DNA of 64,000 nt from Bradyrhizobium sp. CCBAU 53340 (GTDB lineage Bacteria; Pseudomonadota; Alphaproteobacteria; Rhizobiales; Xanthobacteraceae). Positions 14,800 to 23,789 of the stretch are shown piece by piece; positions within the stretch are counted from its first letter, which is position 1, and every line of letters starts with the position of its first letter. The notes under the pieces are model-generated. The model worked only from the letters and a program-made list of their open reading frames with translations, did not search any database and was not told where the DNA came from. The translations under genes were made by a program, and so were the position numbers. The stretch lies in contig NZ_CP030055.1 in assembly GCF_015291645.1 (NCBI RefSeq), positions 5,146,001-5,210,000 on the forward strand, given 5' to 3'.

Positions 14800-15168
14800 T
14801 CAGCTTCGAGGAGGTCGGAAGGGCGGACTGCCGCCGCGGGACAAGACGACCTGGTCCGCGGGAATGGCGATCTTGCTCGCGGCCATGACGAAAGGTCTGA
14901 AAACCAGTGGACGGACATGACCGAGCACGAGAGTTCCGCCTACACAGCAGAAACCCATCCCGCACTTGTAGCCGTCCTTGTGGAGAGGCGTTCCCTTCAT
15001 GTCATCAGGGCAGCAGTCGTCCATCGAGATGTCGCCGTGATCCGCCATCTGCATGGCGGCCTGCATGTCATCCGGCGACATCGCGCGAGCCGCCGCGGAT
15101 GCGCCAAGCGGCAGCACCGCCAGCGAAACGGCGATCGCGAATGCCAGGATGGTCCGGACGAACCGCAT
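14800..15168 (-). CDS. Small exported Met/Cys-rich protein heading the copper operon
   Basis: 122 residues with a signal peptide (MRFVRTILAFAIAVSLAVLPL, cleavage near ASA-A). The mature part starts with a Met/Asp/His-rich segment (MSPDDMQAAMQMADHGDISMDDCCPDDM). It then has Cys pairs (CGMGFCC) and a hydrophobic stretch, and ends in SPPFRPPRS. The layout resembles DUF2946-like periplasmic proteins associated with copper genes, but I am not certain of the family. Met, His, CC and CxxxxCC groups are likely Cu(I) ligands. It is the first gene after the FixK-type box and is followed by the YtkA-like gene after 99 bases. Confidence 0.65.
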   Translation of the reverse strand: MRFVRTILAFAIAVSLAVLPLGASAAARAMSPDDMQAAMQMADHGDISMDDCCPDDMKGTPLHKDGYKCGMGFCCVGGTLVLGHVRPLVFRPFVMAASKIAIPADQVVLSRGGSPPFRPPRS

Positions 15169-15210
15169 GCTTAAATCGACTTACCTCTCCGGTCGCAGGG
15201 CAGCTTGCCT

Positions 15211-15251
15211 AACATATTCCGGCGCCGGGCGCAGTCCTTGATCCCGGTCAA
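15211..15251 (-). promoter_or_regulatory. FixK/FNR-type box and -10 element of the copper efflux operon
   Basis: On the minus strand, TTGACCGGGATCAA (15251-15238) matches the FixK/FNR pattern TTGA-N6-TCAA. A TATGTT hexamer (15216-15211) lies with its centre 31 bases further on, exactly the spacing of a class II site centred at -41.5. Transcription would start near 15203, giving a leader of about 35 bases to the first gene. No alternative CueR-like promoter is evident to me. Confidence 0.6.
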
Positions 15252-15295
15252 GCATCCGTGATCAGGCCACGCCCGGCATGTCGTCCAACCAATTG

Positions 15296-15326
15296 AAAAG
15301 CCTGAAATCTCGTTCCGATCCAGGCT
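15296..15326 (-). terminator. Candidate terminator of the sugar operon
   Basis: Nineteen bases past the stop of the ABC ATPase gene, the minus strand has AGCCTG (15326-15321 side) pairing with CAGGCT, followed directly by TTTT. The loop is 16 bases and contains a further ATC/GAT pairing. The T-run is short, so this is a moderate call. Confidence 0.45.
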
Positions 15327-15344
15327 CGGGGGCGGCGAACAGCC

Positions 15345-16436
15345 TCAGGCGATCGCCATCCCCGAAACCTTGTCGAACAGATGCGTCCGCTCCAGATCGA
15401 GCGCGACGTCGATGAAATGATCCGGCGCGGCGGCCACACCCACCGGCATCTGCGCCGTGAACGGAAAAGCGCCGACGGTGCCGATCACGAGCGTATGGGG
15501 CCCGAGCGGCTCCACGTCCTTCACCATGATGCGAACGGAAGATCCCACCGGCGCGTCTTGCCGCAACACGTGGTCGGGCCGAACGCCGAGTACAACAGGC
15601 TTGCCGACGCGGCCTGCATAGGCCGCCTCTCTGGATTTGGGCAGTTTCAGCGCTGTCCCCGACGGTTCGGTGAAGACCAGCGCGCCGTCGCGCGCGACGA
15701 TCTCGCCATGGATGAAATTCATGCTGGGCGCGCCCATGAAGCCGGCGACAAAGAGATTGCTGGGCTTCTCGTAGATCGTGATCGGATCAGCCGCCTGCTC
15801 GATCTTGCCGCGATTCATCACCACAACGCGGTCGGCCATGGTCATGGCTTCGACCTGATCGTGGGTAACATAGACGATGGTCTTCGCAAGACGGCGATGC
15901 AAGGCCTTGATCTCGGTCCGCATCTCGATGCGGAGCTTGGCGTCGAGGTTCGACAGCGGCTCGTCAAACAGAAACACGTCCGGGCTGCGCACGATGGCCC
16001 GGCCGATCGCGACGCGCTGGCGCTGTCCGCCGGAGAGCTGCTTGGGCCGGCGGTCGAGATATGGCTCGAGATCGAGCACCCGCGCCACGTCCTGGACAGC
16101 CTTCGCAATGCTGGCGCGCTGCTCGCCCCTCACCTTCATGCCGTAGCCGATGTTCTCGCTAACAGTCATATGCGGATAGAGCGCGTAGTTCTGGAACACC
16201 ATCGCACAATTGCGCAGGCCCGGGCGGAGCTGTGTCACGTCGCGGTCGCCGATGCGGATGGTTCCGTCGGTGACCGTCTCCAGTCCCGCGATCATGCGCA
16301 AGGTCGTGGTCTTGCCGCAGCCCGACGGGCCGACAAGCACGACGAATTCCTCGTCGGCCACGCTCAGATCGAGCCCCTCGATGATCTTGTAGGGCCCGTA
16401 TGCCTTGCTGACGTTCTCGATCTCGACGCGCGCCAT
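15345..16436 (-). CDS. CUT1 sugar ABC transporter ATPase (MalK/UgpC family)
   Basis: 363 residues. Motifs in order: Walker [19 protein letters not shown] (about 36-53), Q-loop in [13 protein letters not shown], signature [17 protein letters not shown], Walker [14 protein letters not shown], and switch His in [17 protein letters not shown]-terminal TOBE region (about 240-363) is typical of MalK/UgpC/MsmK ATPases that energise CUT1 sugar importers. The ATG at 16436 is preceded by AAAGGA. It is last in the operon, separated from the binding-protein gene by a strong hairpin, and would power the two permeases encoded upstream. Confidence 0.9.
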   Translation of the reverse strand: MARVEIENVSKAYGPYKIIEGLDLSVADEEFVVLVGPSGCGKTTTLRMIAGLETVTDGTIRIGDRDVTQLRPGLRNCAMVFQNYALYPHMTVSENIGYGMKVRGEQRASIAKAVQDVARVLDLEPYLDRRPKQLSGGQRQRVAIGRAIVRSPDVFLFDEPLSNLDAKLRIEMRTEIKALHRRLAKTIVYVTHDQVEAMTMADRVVVMNRGKIEQAADPITIYEKPSNLFVAGFMGAPSMNFIHGEIVARDGALVFTEPSGTALKLPKSREAAYAGRVGKPVVLGVRPDHVLRQDAPVGSSVRIMVKDVEPLGPHTLVIGTVGAFPFTAQMPVGVAAAPDHFIDVALDLERTHLFDKVSGMAIA

Positions 16437-16476
16437 GGAATCCTTTTTCCGTCCCTGATGTCGACGGCTAACAAGA

Positions 16477-16504
16477 CCCGGATGATGCTGACGCATCATC
16501 CGGG
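16477..16504. other. Perfect intercistronic hairpin in the sugar operon
   Basis: CCCGGATGATGC (16477-16488) and GCATCATCCGGG (16493-16504) form a perfect 12-base-pair stem with a four-base loop. It lies between the binding-protein gene (stop at 16531) and the ATPase gene. Such hairpins commonly stabilise the binding-protein end of the mRNA or partly stop transcription, so that less ATPase is made. Confidence 0.65.
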
Positions 16505-16530
16505 GAAGTCTCAGCGGAGGTTAGTCCCTG

Positions 16531-17991
16531 TTAGTTCTTAGGCGGAAGGCCCATCGCCGCGCGATAGGCGGCGAGTTGCTTCGCACGACCGAACTCGTCG
16601 GTCAGGCGATTCCATTCCTTCGCGACCGTGTCCAGCGCGGCCTGCGGCGTGGTCTGGCCAGCCAGCGCCTTGCCCAGCTCGATCTCCACGACCTCGGTGT
16701 AGGAGAAATAGCCGGGCAGACGCATGTCGAGCGCAACGTTCTTGCCGTTGATCGAGTCAGCCTGCGCGCCCAGATATTCCTTGGCTTCCTGCGCCGAGAA
16801 GATCTTGCTCCACAACTCCAGATTCGCTGTGTGGGACTTGCGGTATGGATTGACACCCGTGCCGCCGGTAATGGCAGCCTGACCGGAGACTTCGGGGCTC
16901 GTCAGTGTCTTGATGAAGTCCCATGCTGCCTCCTGGTGCTTGCCCACCTTCGGCACGGCAATCTGCCATCCTCCGAACGCCATGAAGGGTGCTGGCAGCA
17001 CAGCCGGGAACTTGTCCCACTTCTTGGTCTTGGCGTTCCAGATCTCATCAGAGCCGGGCAGCACGGCGGAGCCGACCTTGCCCGAGATCTTCGACTGCTT
17101 GGGATCGGCCGCGATCACGCCGGTGTCGCCCCAGCCGATCGACTCCGCGACTTGGCCGCCGGCGACCGCAGCGTTGACCTCGCCGAACGAGAAGTTCAAC
17201 GCATTGGGCGGTCCAAGCTTGGAGGCGCGGATATATTCCTCCAGCCCCTTCACCCAGCCGGGATTGTTGATCTGGGCATCCATCGTCTCGGGGTCGAAGA
17301 ACATCGCGCCAGGATAGTTCGGGTTGTTGGTATAGGCAGCCGCGTGGCTGAAGAAGAACCAGAACTGCTGGCCGCCGCGGCGGAAGGCTTCCGCGGTGCC
17401 CCAAAGTCCCTTGTCAGGGCGCTGGAAGAACTCGGCGATGTCGAGGTACTGCTTCCAGGTCTTCGGCGGCGCCAGATCGTAGCCGTACTTGGCCTTGAAC
17501 GCGTCCTTCTCCTTGGGATCGCTGAACAGGTCGGTGCGATAGGTGTAGGTGTGGACGTCACCGTCCATCGACTGCGAATAGATCTTGCCTTCCCACACCA
17601 TCAGCCGTTCACGATAGGCCGGCTCGATATCGTCCCAGTCCTTGCCTGATTGCATCGCCTTCGGCATCTCGCTGAGATAGGGCACGAAATCCGGCAGCCA
17701 GGCCGGCGCAAAGCTGACGAGGTCGAAGGTCGCATCCGATGCGGTCAGCGACGTCACGATCTTCGGGTAGAGCTCCGACCAGGGAAACTCGACGACGTTG
17801 ACCTTGCCGCAGGTCTTCTTGGTCCATTCATCCGCGCCGAGCTTGAGCGCGGAAGCGATATAGGGTCCGGTCTGCGACGCCACCGTCAAGGTGACGCCGG
17901 AGTAATCCGGGCTACAGGCCGCGTTCGCCTGGCTCGCGGCACAAGCCACCGCAAGCGAAGTGGTCAACATCAGAAATGTCCGTCGCAACAT
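16531..17991 (-). CDS. CUT1 family extracellular sugar-binding protein
   Basis: 486 residues. A signal peptide (MLRRTFLMLTTSLAVACAASQANA) is followed by a family 1 solute-binding fold: YSGVTLTVASQTGPY at the first strand, WSELYPKIVTSLTASDATFDLVSF, and a C-terminal half with GGWQIAVPKVGKHQEAAWDFIKTL, typical of MalE/UgpB-like proteins. It should capture a sugar or sugar derivative in the periplasm and deliver it to the two permeases encoded immediately upstream. The specificity cannot be read from sequence; the linked catabolic genes suggest a deoxypentose, nucleoside or related compound. Confidence 0.88.
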   Translation of the reverse strand: MLRRTFLMLTTSLAVACAASQANAACSPDYSGVTLTVASQTGPYIASALKLGADEWTKKTCGKVNVVEFPWSELYPKIVTSLTASDATFDLVSFAPAWLPDFVPYLSEMPKAMQSGKDWDDIEPAYRERLMVWEGKIYSQSMDGDVHTYTYRTDLFSDPKEKDAFKAKYGYDLAPPKTWKQYLDIAEFFQRPDKGLWGTAEAFRRGGQQFWFFFSHAAAYTNNPNYPGAMFFDPETMDAQINNPGWVKGLEEYIRASKLGPPNALNFSFGEVNAAVAGGQVAESIGWGDTGVIAADPKQSKISGKVGSAVLPGSDEIWNAKTKKWDKFPAVLPAPFMAFGGWQIAVPKVGKHQEAAWDFIKTLTSPEVSGQAAITGGTGVNPYRKSHTANLELWSKIFSAQEAKEYLGAQADSINGKNVALDMRLPGYFSYTEVVEIELGKALAGQTTPQAALDTVAKEWNRLTDEFGRAKQLAAYRAAMGLPPKN

Positions 17992-18018
17992 CGTCCAGTC
18001 CTCCCTAGATAAGTTTCT

Positions 18019-19056
18019 CTATTTGATTGCCCCGAGCAGCAGGCCCGACCGCATCATGCGGCTGAGCAGGCCCGCCATAATCATCATCGGAATGATGGCG
18101 ACGAGCGCCGCGGCCGAGATCGCCCACCATTCGTCGCCGCGCTGGCTGTTCTGCCCCGCCACCAGGATCGGCAGCGTCTGCCATTTCGAGTTGGTCAGGA
18201 ACAGCGCGAACAGGAACTCGTTCCAGACAAAGGCCAGCGTGATCATGAAGGTCGCCAGCAGCCCGTTCATCGACATCGGCACCACGATGCCGAGGAAGAT
18301 GCGCCAGCTCGGCACGTTGTCGACCATCGCGGCTTCCTCGACCTCGATCGGAATCGCCTCGAAGAAATCGCGCATCAGCCAGACCACGATCGGCAGCGAG
18401 AACGCGACGTAGCACAGCGTCAGGCCGACATAGCTGTCGATGAGCTGGAAGCCGAGCCGGCCGATCTCGCTGTAGAGCAGATAGAGCGCAAAGGCCGTGA
18501 CAATCGGCGGGAACATGCGCTGGCTAACGAACCAGAACAGGATGTCCTCATTGCCGAGGATCGGGCCCGGCATCGGCAGGCGGTTGGCGACGATGGCAAC
18601 GACCAGCGCGATCGGGAACGCGAGCAACAGCGCCTGCGCCCGCGTGAATCCGAGATTGTTGTTGAACAACAGATATCCGCCGAGGGCGAGCAGGAAGAAG
18701 ATCAGGCCGGCGCCGAACCGCACCTTGAACTCGAACCTGACAAGCGCATAGGCCGCCATCGCACCGATCGCGGTCGCGATTGCGGCTGCCGACAGGCCGA
18801 CGATGGTCGAGTTCAGGAAGGTGTGGAAGAATTCACCGCGGATGCCCTGGTAGAGATCGATGAAGGGCTGAAGCGTCGGCGTGAAATCGACGAAGGGAAT
18901 GTAGGTCGGACCGCCGACCACACCGGGCGGCGTCTTGAAAGCTGTGACAACCACCCAATAGAGCGGAAACGCCGTGATCAGGCACCAGGCGAGAACGCCA
19001 AGTGCGATCAGGCGGCGGCTCCAGGTCGACAGTCCGGTGAGGCCCTGCCCGCTCAT
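18019..19056 (-). CDS. CUT1 ABC transporter permease (MalG-like)
   Basis: 345 residues with about six transmembrane segments. The cytoplasmic EAA loop reads EAIPIEVEEAAMVDNVPSWRIFLGIVVPM, the contact with the ATPase. The N-terminal SRRLIALGVLAWCLITAFPLYWVVVTAFK segment is typical of MalG-type subunits. It is somewhat longer than usual (about 280) through an extended periplasmic stretch between the first and second segments. It overlaps the MalF-type gene by four bases (ATGA), and the binding-protein gene follows after 27 bases. Confidence 0.88.
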   Translation of the reverse strand: MSGQGLTGLSTWSRRLIALGVLAWCLITAFPLYWVVVTAFKTPPGVVGGPTYIPFVDFTPTLQPFIDLYQGIRGEFFHTFLNSTIVGLSAAAIATAIGAMAAYALVRFEFKVRFGAGLIFFLLALGGYLLFNNNLGFTRAQALLLAFPIALVVAIVANRLPMPGPILGNEDILFWFVSQRMFPPIVTAFALYLLYSEIGRLGFQLIDSYVGLTLCYVAFSLPIVVWLMRDFFEAIPIEVEEAAMVDNVPSWRIFLGIVVPMSMNGLLATFMITLAFVWNEFLFALFLTNSKWQTLPILVAGQNSQRGDEWWAISAAALVAIIPMMIMAGLLSRMMRSGLLLGAIK

Positions 19057-19928
19057 CGGCGCTTCTCAAGATGCGGACGCAGCAGCGCCAGATAAGTCAC
19101 GCCGATGATGGTGATGGCGATCAGGAACAGGAAGCTGAGCGCGGAGGTGTAGCCGAGATTGAACTTCTTGAAGCCCTCCTGATAGGCGAACAGGGTCAGG
19201 GTCTCGGTGTCGACGCCTGGTCCACCGCCCGTCATCACGAACACGGTGTCCATGATCTTGTAGCTCTCGATCAGGCGGATGAAGACCACCGCGGCGGAGA
19301 TCGGCAGCATCATCGGAAAGGTGATGCCCCAGAATTGCTGCCAGGCGCTGGCGTTCTCGAGCTCAGCGGCTTCATAGACATCTTCTGGGAGCGTTTGCAG
19401 GCCGGCCAGCATCATCAGGATGACGAAGGGCGTCCACTGCCAGATCTCGACCGCGATGATGCAGGCGAGCGCCCAATGTCCGTTGGTGAGGAATGGCAGG
19501 TTTGCGAGGCCAAACGTGGATAGGAACTGGTTGAGCGGCCCCATGGTCGGATTGAAGATCATGCGCGCCACCAGCGCGACGGCAACCGGCGCCAGCAGCA
19601 TCGGCAGCAGCAAGGCGACGCGAAACAGCCGCTCGCCCGGCACACGCGCGTTCAGCGCGAGGGCGACGCCAAAGCCGATGACGTATTGCAGCCCGACGGC
19701 GATGAAGGCGATCAGCGTCGTCGTCAGGATGGCGTTCCAGAAGCGCGGCTCCTGCAACAGCGTCGCGTAGTTGCCGAACCACACCACGCGCGGCGGGATC
19801 GGCGGAATCAGGCGATAGCTGAGGAAGCTCGTGGTGAACGAGTAGATCAGCGGAAAGATCGAGATCGCCAGCACGACGAGCACCGCCGGCCAGATGAAGA
19901 CATGCTTGATCGGATCGTTCCGCATCAT
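19053..19928 (-). CDS. CUT1 ABC transporter permease (MalF-like)
   Basis: 291 residues with six predicted transmembrane helices, starting with FIWPAVLVVLAISIFPLIYS. The EAA motif is LPEDVYEAAELENASAWQQFWGITFPMM in the last cytoplasmic loop. It pairs with the MalG-like subunit encoded next. Its start lies seven bases after the ribokinase-type gene, which ties transport to phosphorylation of the imported sugar. Confidence 0.9.
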   Translation of the reverse strand: MMRNDPIKHVFIWPAVLVVLAISIFPLIYSFTTSFLSYRLIPPIPPRVVWFGNYATLLQEPRFWNAILTTTLIAFIAVGLQYVIGFGVALALNARVPGERLFRVALLLPMLLAPVAVALVARMIFNPTMGPLNQFLSTFGLANLPFLTNGHWALACIIAVEIWQWTPFVILMMLAGLQTLPEDVYEAAELENASAWQQFWGITFPMMLPISAAVVFIRLIESYKIMDTVFVMTGGGPGVDTETLTLFAYQEGFKKFNLGYTSALSFLFLIAITIIGVTYLALLRPHLEKRR

Positions 19929-19935
19929 CGACAGA

Positions 19936-20865
19936 TCACCCCTTCAACAGGGCTTCGATTTCGGCCCGCCGCGGCATGGCAGGCGCGGTGCCGGCGCGCG
20001 TCACGGAGATCCCTGCGGTCGCCGAACCGAAGCGCGCCGCGTCCAGTGGATCGGCTCCATCAGCGAGCGCTGCCGCAAAGCCGCCGACGAAAGCATCGCC
20101 TGCGCCGGCGGTTTCGACCACCTTGCCGGCGGCGAAGGGCGGCACGTGCAGCGAGCGATCTCGGCCGTGAAACAGCGCCCCGCGCTCGCCGAGCGTGATC
20201 AGTGCGGTGCCGGCCCCCTTGGCCAGCAGCGCATCTCCGGCGCGTCGGGCGCCGGCAAGATCGCCCACCGCAATGCCGGTCAGCGCCTCCGCCTCGGTTT
20301 CGTTGGGAACGACGTAGTCGCACAAGGCGAACAGGCCATCGTCGAAGACGCCCGCAGGCGCCGGGTTGAACACGGTGATGCTGCCGGCAGCGCGCGCGAT
20401 CTCGAGCCCGCGCTGCGCAGCGGCGACCGGCTGCTCCAGCTGGGTCACGAAGACGCGGCTGGAGCGGATCGCCTCCCCGGCCGCATCGACGTCGGCAGGG
20501 CTGAGACCGTCGGCCGCGCCACTCACCACGATGATGGCGTTGTCGCCGCGCGTCTCGTGGACATAGATGAAGGCAGCGCCGGTCGGCGCGTCAGCGGTCC
20601 TGGCTACGCGCGGCTTGATGCCCTCGGTTTCCCAGGTCTTGATGGCAAGATCACCGAAGGCATCGCGGCCGATCCGGGAGATGAAGGTGACGTCCGCACC
20701 TGCGCGCGCTGCGGCGACGGCCTGGTTCGATCCCTTGCCGCCCGGCCCCATGGCAAATCCAGAGCCTGCGAGGGTTTCGCCAATCGCGGGCATATTGCCG
20801 GCCCTGAAGGCCAAATCGACGACGAAGATGCCGAGGACTGCGACGCCACTCTTGCTCATGGTCAT
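19936..20865 (-). CDS. Ribokinase-family (PfkB) sugar kinase
   Basis: 309 residues, the usual size. PfkB signatures are GPGGKGSNQAVAAARAGADV near the N-terminus and VETAGAGDAFVGGFAAAL with the catalytic Asp near the C-terminus. Ribokinases phosphorylate ribose, and some members phosphorylate deoxyribose, at O5 using ATP. With deoC in the same operon, deoxyribokinase activity is the best guess. The start overlaps the stop of the mutarotase gene by one base (TGATG); an ATG two codons later is also possible. Confidence 0.85.
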   Translation of the reverse strand: MTMSKSGVAVLGIFVVDLAFRAGNMPAIGETLAGSGFAMGPGGKGSNQAVAAARAGADVTFISRIGRDAFGDLAIKTWETEGIKPRVARTADAPTGAAFIYVHETRGDNAIIVVSGAADGLSPADVDAAGEAIRSSRVFVTQLEQPVAAAQRGLEIARAAGSITVFNPAPAGVFDDGLFALCDYVVPNETEAEALTGIAVGDLAGARRAGDALLAKGAGTALITLGERGALFHGRDRSLHVPPFAAGKVVETAGAGDAFVGGFAAALADGADPLDAARFGSATAGISVTRAGTAPAMPRRAEIEALLKG

Positions 20866-21320
20866 CACTCTCCGTCCGGCGCGATAACGCCCTTGGTGAA
20901 CAGGAAACAACCGTAGAAGCGCCGCTCGCCGGTCGCGATCACGCAATAGGCCGTCTTGGCTTTCTCATAGAAGGCATGGCGCTCGATCCCGACCAGCGGC
21001 CAGGAGCGCCCCTCGGCGCGGTCGATCACGGCCTGCACCTCGCGCTGCACCGGCGGCACGTCCTTGGGCTGGCCGACGATCTCCATGCGCATCGCCGCAT
21101 CGTCGACGAACGTATCGAGCGGCATCACTGAGAGAATGGCCTCGATTGCCTTGGCCGTGCTGACATTGTCGATGCGAAGCAGCTCACCGAACGCGGTCTG
21201 ACGTGCGATCGAGTCAGCCGGGAAATTGGTGTCGCATACGACAAGACGATCCCCATGCCCCATTGCGCGCAAGGCGTAGAGCACGTCGGCATTGAGCAGT
21301 GGGTTGATGCCCTTGAGCAT
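20865..21320 (-). CDS. FucU/RbsD-family sugar mutarotase
   Basis: 151 residues starting MLKGINPLLNADVLYALRAM followed by GHGD, whose His22 matches the conserved His of the FucU/RbsD family. The C-terminal AFYEKAKTAYCVIATGERRFYGCFLF is also typical of FucU. These enzymes convert alpha/beta or pyranose/furanose forms of free monosaccharides so that the kinase receives the right form. Placement directly before a ribokinase-type gene, with overlapping codons, fits that role for ribose, deoxyribose or a related sugar. Confidence 0.88.
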   Translation of the reverse strand: MLKGINPLLNADVLYALRAMGHGDRLVVCDTNFPADSIARQTAFGELLRIDNVSTAKAIEAILSVMPLDTFVDDAAMRMEIVGQPKDVPPVQREVQAVIDRAEGRSWPLVGIERHAFYEKAKTAYCVIATGERRFYGCFLFTKGVIAPDGE

Positions 21321-21399
21321 GTTGTGTCCCTCCCTTCTTCAAAATCCCCCGGACTCTGATGATCCGGATGCCATCTCATATCACCGCAAGGTGACGTCT

Positions 21400-23787
21400 C
21401 TAGTCGCCATAGGGAATCCAGATGTTCTTCACCTGCACCGCGTGACGGAGCAGGATCGGCCCCTCGCTCGCGGCCCTGTCGTACCAATCGAGCGCCAGCC
21501 CGTGGTCGACCAGCGTGCGCTTGAGGTTGCCGACCGACAGCCGCTCCGCCGTCGTCGAGGCTTCCTGCGAGCCGAACACCCAGAGCGCGTCGACGTCGTC
21601 ATGCTCGGCAAGCACATTGGCAAGTGCATCGCGCTCGCCGGTGACGATATTGACGACGCCTGCCGGCACGTCCGACGTCTCCAGCACCTGGTAGAAATCC
21701 GTCGCAGCCAGCGGATGCCGCTCGCTCGGAACAGTGACGACACGGTTGCCCATCGCAATCAACGGCGCCACCAGGCTGATGAAGCCCAGCAGCGGCGCCT
21801 CGTCCGGACAGGCCACCCCGACCACGCCGATCGGCTCGTGCATGGCAAGCGCGACGCCGCGCAACGGCGGCGCATGGATCGTCCCCTCATATTTGTCGGC
21901 CCAGGCCCCATAGCTGAACAGCCGCTCGATACTCGCCTCGACCTCCGCGCGCGCCTTGGTGGGCGATACGCCGGTCATGTCACCGATGCGCCGGGCGAAC
22001 TCGTCGCCGCGCGCAGACAGATTCTCGGCAAGGTAATAAAGGATTTGGGCGCGATTATGCGCCGTCGCCCGCGCCCACCCCTCCGCCGAACGCGCGGCGG
22101 CCACGGCGTTACGGATATCCTTGCGATTGCCCTCGCCGACCTCGCCGAGGTGCTTTCCCTTTGGCGACAGCACGCTGCGCGAATAATTTCCATCGGGGCG
22201 GACCTGCTTCCCGCCAACGAAGAGTTTTGCCGTGCGATCGATCGACGGCGTGCCAAATCCGGCGCCCTCAGTCGAGGCTTCAGGGAGCGGAGGCAGCTTT
22301 GCTCGCGCTTTGCGGCCGCTCCACGCCTTCGGCTTGAGATATTCGTAAAGTCCCTCCCGGCCGCCCTCGCGGCCGAAGCCGGACTCGCGGTAGCCGCCGA
22401 AGCCGACGCTGGCATCGAACAGGTTCGTCGCATTGACCCAGACCACGCCGGCCTGAAGCTTTGGCGCGATATCGAGCGCCAGGCCAATGGTCTCGCTCCA
22501 CACGCTGGCGGCAAGGCCGTAGCGCGTATTGTTGGCGAGCATCACCGCTTCATCAGGCGTCCGGAACGTCATCGCGACCAGCACGGGCCCAAAAATCTCC
22601 TCGATCGCGACCGTCGAGGACGGATGCACATTCCAGAGCAAGGTCGGGGGATAGAAGCAGCCCTCTGCGGGGATCGCTCCTGAAGCCTGATACTTCTCGG
22701 CGCCCTCCTTCACGCCGGTCTCGACCAGTGCCTTGATCCGCTCGAGCTGGAAAGGCGCGACCACCGCGCCCATATCGATCGCCTTGTCGAGCGGCGGCCC
22801 CACGCGCAGCGTCTCCATGCGGCGGATCAGGCGCTTGCGGAAGGTCTCGGCGATGCCCTCCTGCAACAGCAGACGCGATCCGGCGCAGCAGACCTGGCCC
22901 TGGTTGAACCAGATCGCATCGACCACGCCCTCCACGGCGCCATCGAGATCGGCATCGTCGAACACGATGAACGGCGATTTGCCGCCGAGCTCCAGGGTCA
23001 GCGACTTGCCGCTGCCCGCGGTCGACTGGCGGATCAAACGGCCCACCTCGGTCGATCCGGTGAAGGCAATTTTGTCGACGCCGGGATTCTCAACGAGCAA
23101 CGCGCCGGTGGCGCCATCGCCGGTCACCACGTTCAACACGCCTGGCGGCAACCCGGCTTCCGCGGCAAGCGCGGCAAACAGCAGCGCAGTGAGCGAGGTG
23201 AATTCCGCCGGCTTCAGCACGACGGTATTGCCGGCCGCCAGCGCAGGCGCAATCTTCCAGGCCAGCATCAGCAGCGGGAAATTCCAGGGAATGATCTGGC
23301 CGATCACACCGACCGGCACGTGGTCGGCGAATTCGCGCTCCTGCAATTGCGCCCAGCCGGCGTGATACAGGAAGTGGCGCGCGGCGAGCGGCACGTCGAG
23401 ATCGCGGGTTTCCCTGATCGGCTTGCCGTTGTCGATCGCCTCCAGCACTGCGAACAGGCGCGCATGGCGCTGCAGCATGCGCGCCAACGCATAAAGATGA
23501 CGGGCACGACCGTGACCACCGAGCTTCGCCCACGGTGCTTGCGCCGATCGCGCCGCACCGACGGCGGCCTCGACATCGGCCGCAACACCTTGCGCGATCT
23601 TGGCCAGCGGCTTACCGGTGGCCGGCTCGATCGTCGTCAGATGCTTGCCTGAAGCGGAGCTTGCGAATTTGCCGGCAATGAAATGGCCGAATGTCGCCTC
23701 GTGCCGTTTCAGCCAGGCCCGTGCCTCGCCGTCCGCCTCGGGAGCGGGACCGTACTCCATGGTCTCGTAATAATGTGCGACGCTCAT
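21400..23787 (-). CDS. ALDH16-type aldehyde dehydrogenase with two ALDH domains
   Basis: 795 residues, about 1.6 ALDH lengths. Domain 1 (about 30-500) is a full aldehyde dehydrogenase with IIPWNFPLLM, the Rossmann AFTGSTEVGR, Glu266 in LELGGKSP, and the catalytic Cys300 in GQVCCAGSR. Domain 2 (about 530-795) repeats the first half of the fold (LFVGGKQVRPDG, PIGVVGVACPDEAPLL, VFGSQEASTTAERL) but ends before a catalytic Cys and so should be inactive. This arrangement matches the ALDH16 family described in bacteria and animals. Next to deoC it would oxidise acetaldehyde to acetate. It starts two bases after the deoC stop. Confidence 0.88.
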   Translation of the reverse strand: MSVAHYYETMEYGPAPEADGEARAWLKRHEATFGHFIAGKFASSASGKHLTTIEPATGKPLAKIAQGVAADVEAAVGAARSAQAPWAKLGGHGRARHLYALARMLQRHARLFAVLEAIDNGKPIRETRDLDVPLAARHFLYHAGWAQLQEREFADHVPVGVIGQIIPWNFPLLMLAWKIAPALAAGNTVVLKPAEFTSLTALLFAALAAEAGLPPGVLNVVTGDGATGALLVENPGVDKIAFTGSTEVGRLIRQSTAGSGKSLTLELGGKSPFIVFDDADLDGAVEGVVDAIWFNQGQVCCAGSRLLLQEGIAETFRKRLIRRMETLRVGPPLDKAIDMGAVVAPFQLERIKALVETGVKEGAEKYQASGAIPAEGCFYPPTLLWNVHPSSTVAIEEIFGPVLVAMTFRTPDEAVMLANNTRYGLAASVWSETIGLALDIAPKLQAGVVWVNATNLFDASVGFGGYRESGFGREGGREGLYEYLKPKAWSGRKARAKLPPLPEASTEGAGFGTPSIDRTAKLFVGGKQVRPDGNYSRSVLSPKGKHLGEVGEGNRKDIRNAVAAARSAEGWARATAHNRAQILYYLAENLSARGDEFARRIGDMTGVSPTKARAEVEASIERLFSYGAWADKYEGTIHAPPLRGVALAMHEPIGVVGVACPDEAPLLGFISLVAPLIAMGNRVVTVPSERHPLAATDFYQVLETSDVPAGVVNIVTGERDALANVLAEHDDVDALWVFGSQEASTTAERLSVGNLKRTLVDHGLALDWYDRAASEGPILLRHAVQVKNIWIPYGD

Positions 23788-23789
23788 GC

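Noticed and set aside
15168..15260. CueR/MerR-type operator before the copper operon.
   Set aside because: I looked for the 19-20 base spaced promoter with an inverted repeat between -35 and -10. The only strong symmetry is the FixK/FNR-type box.
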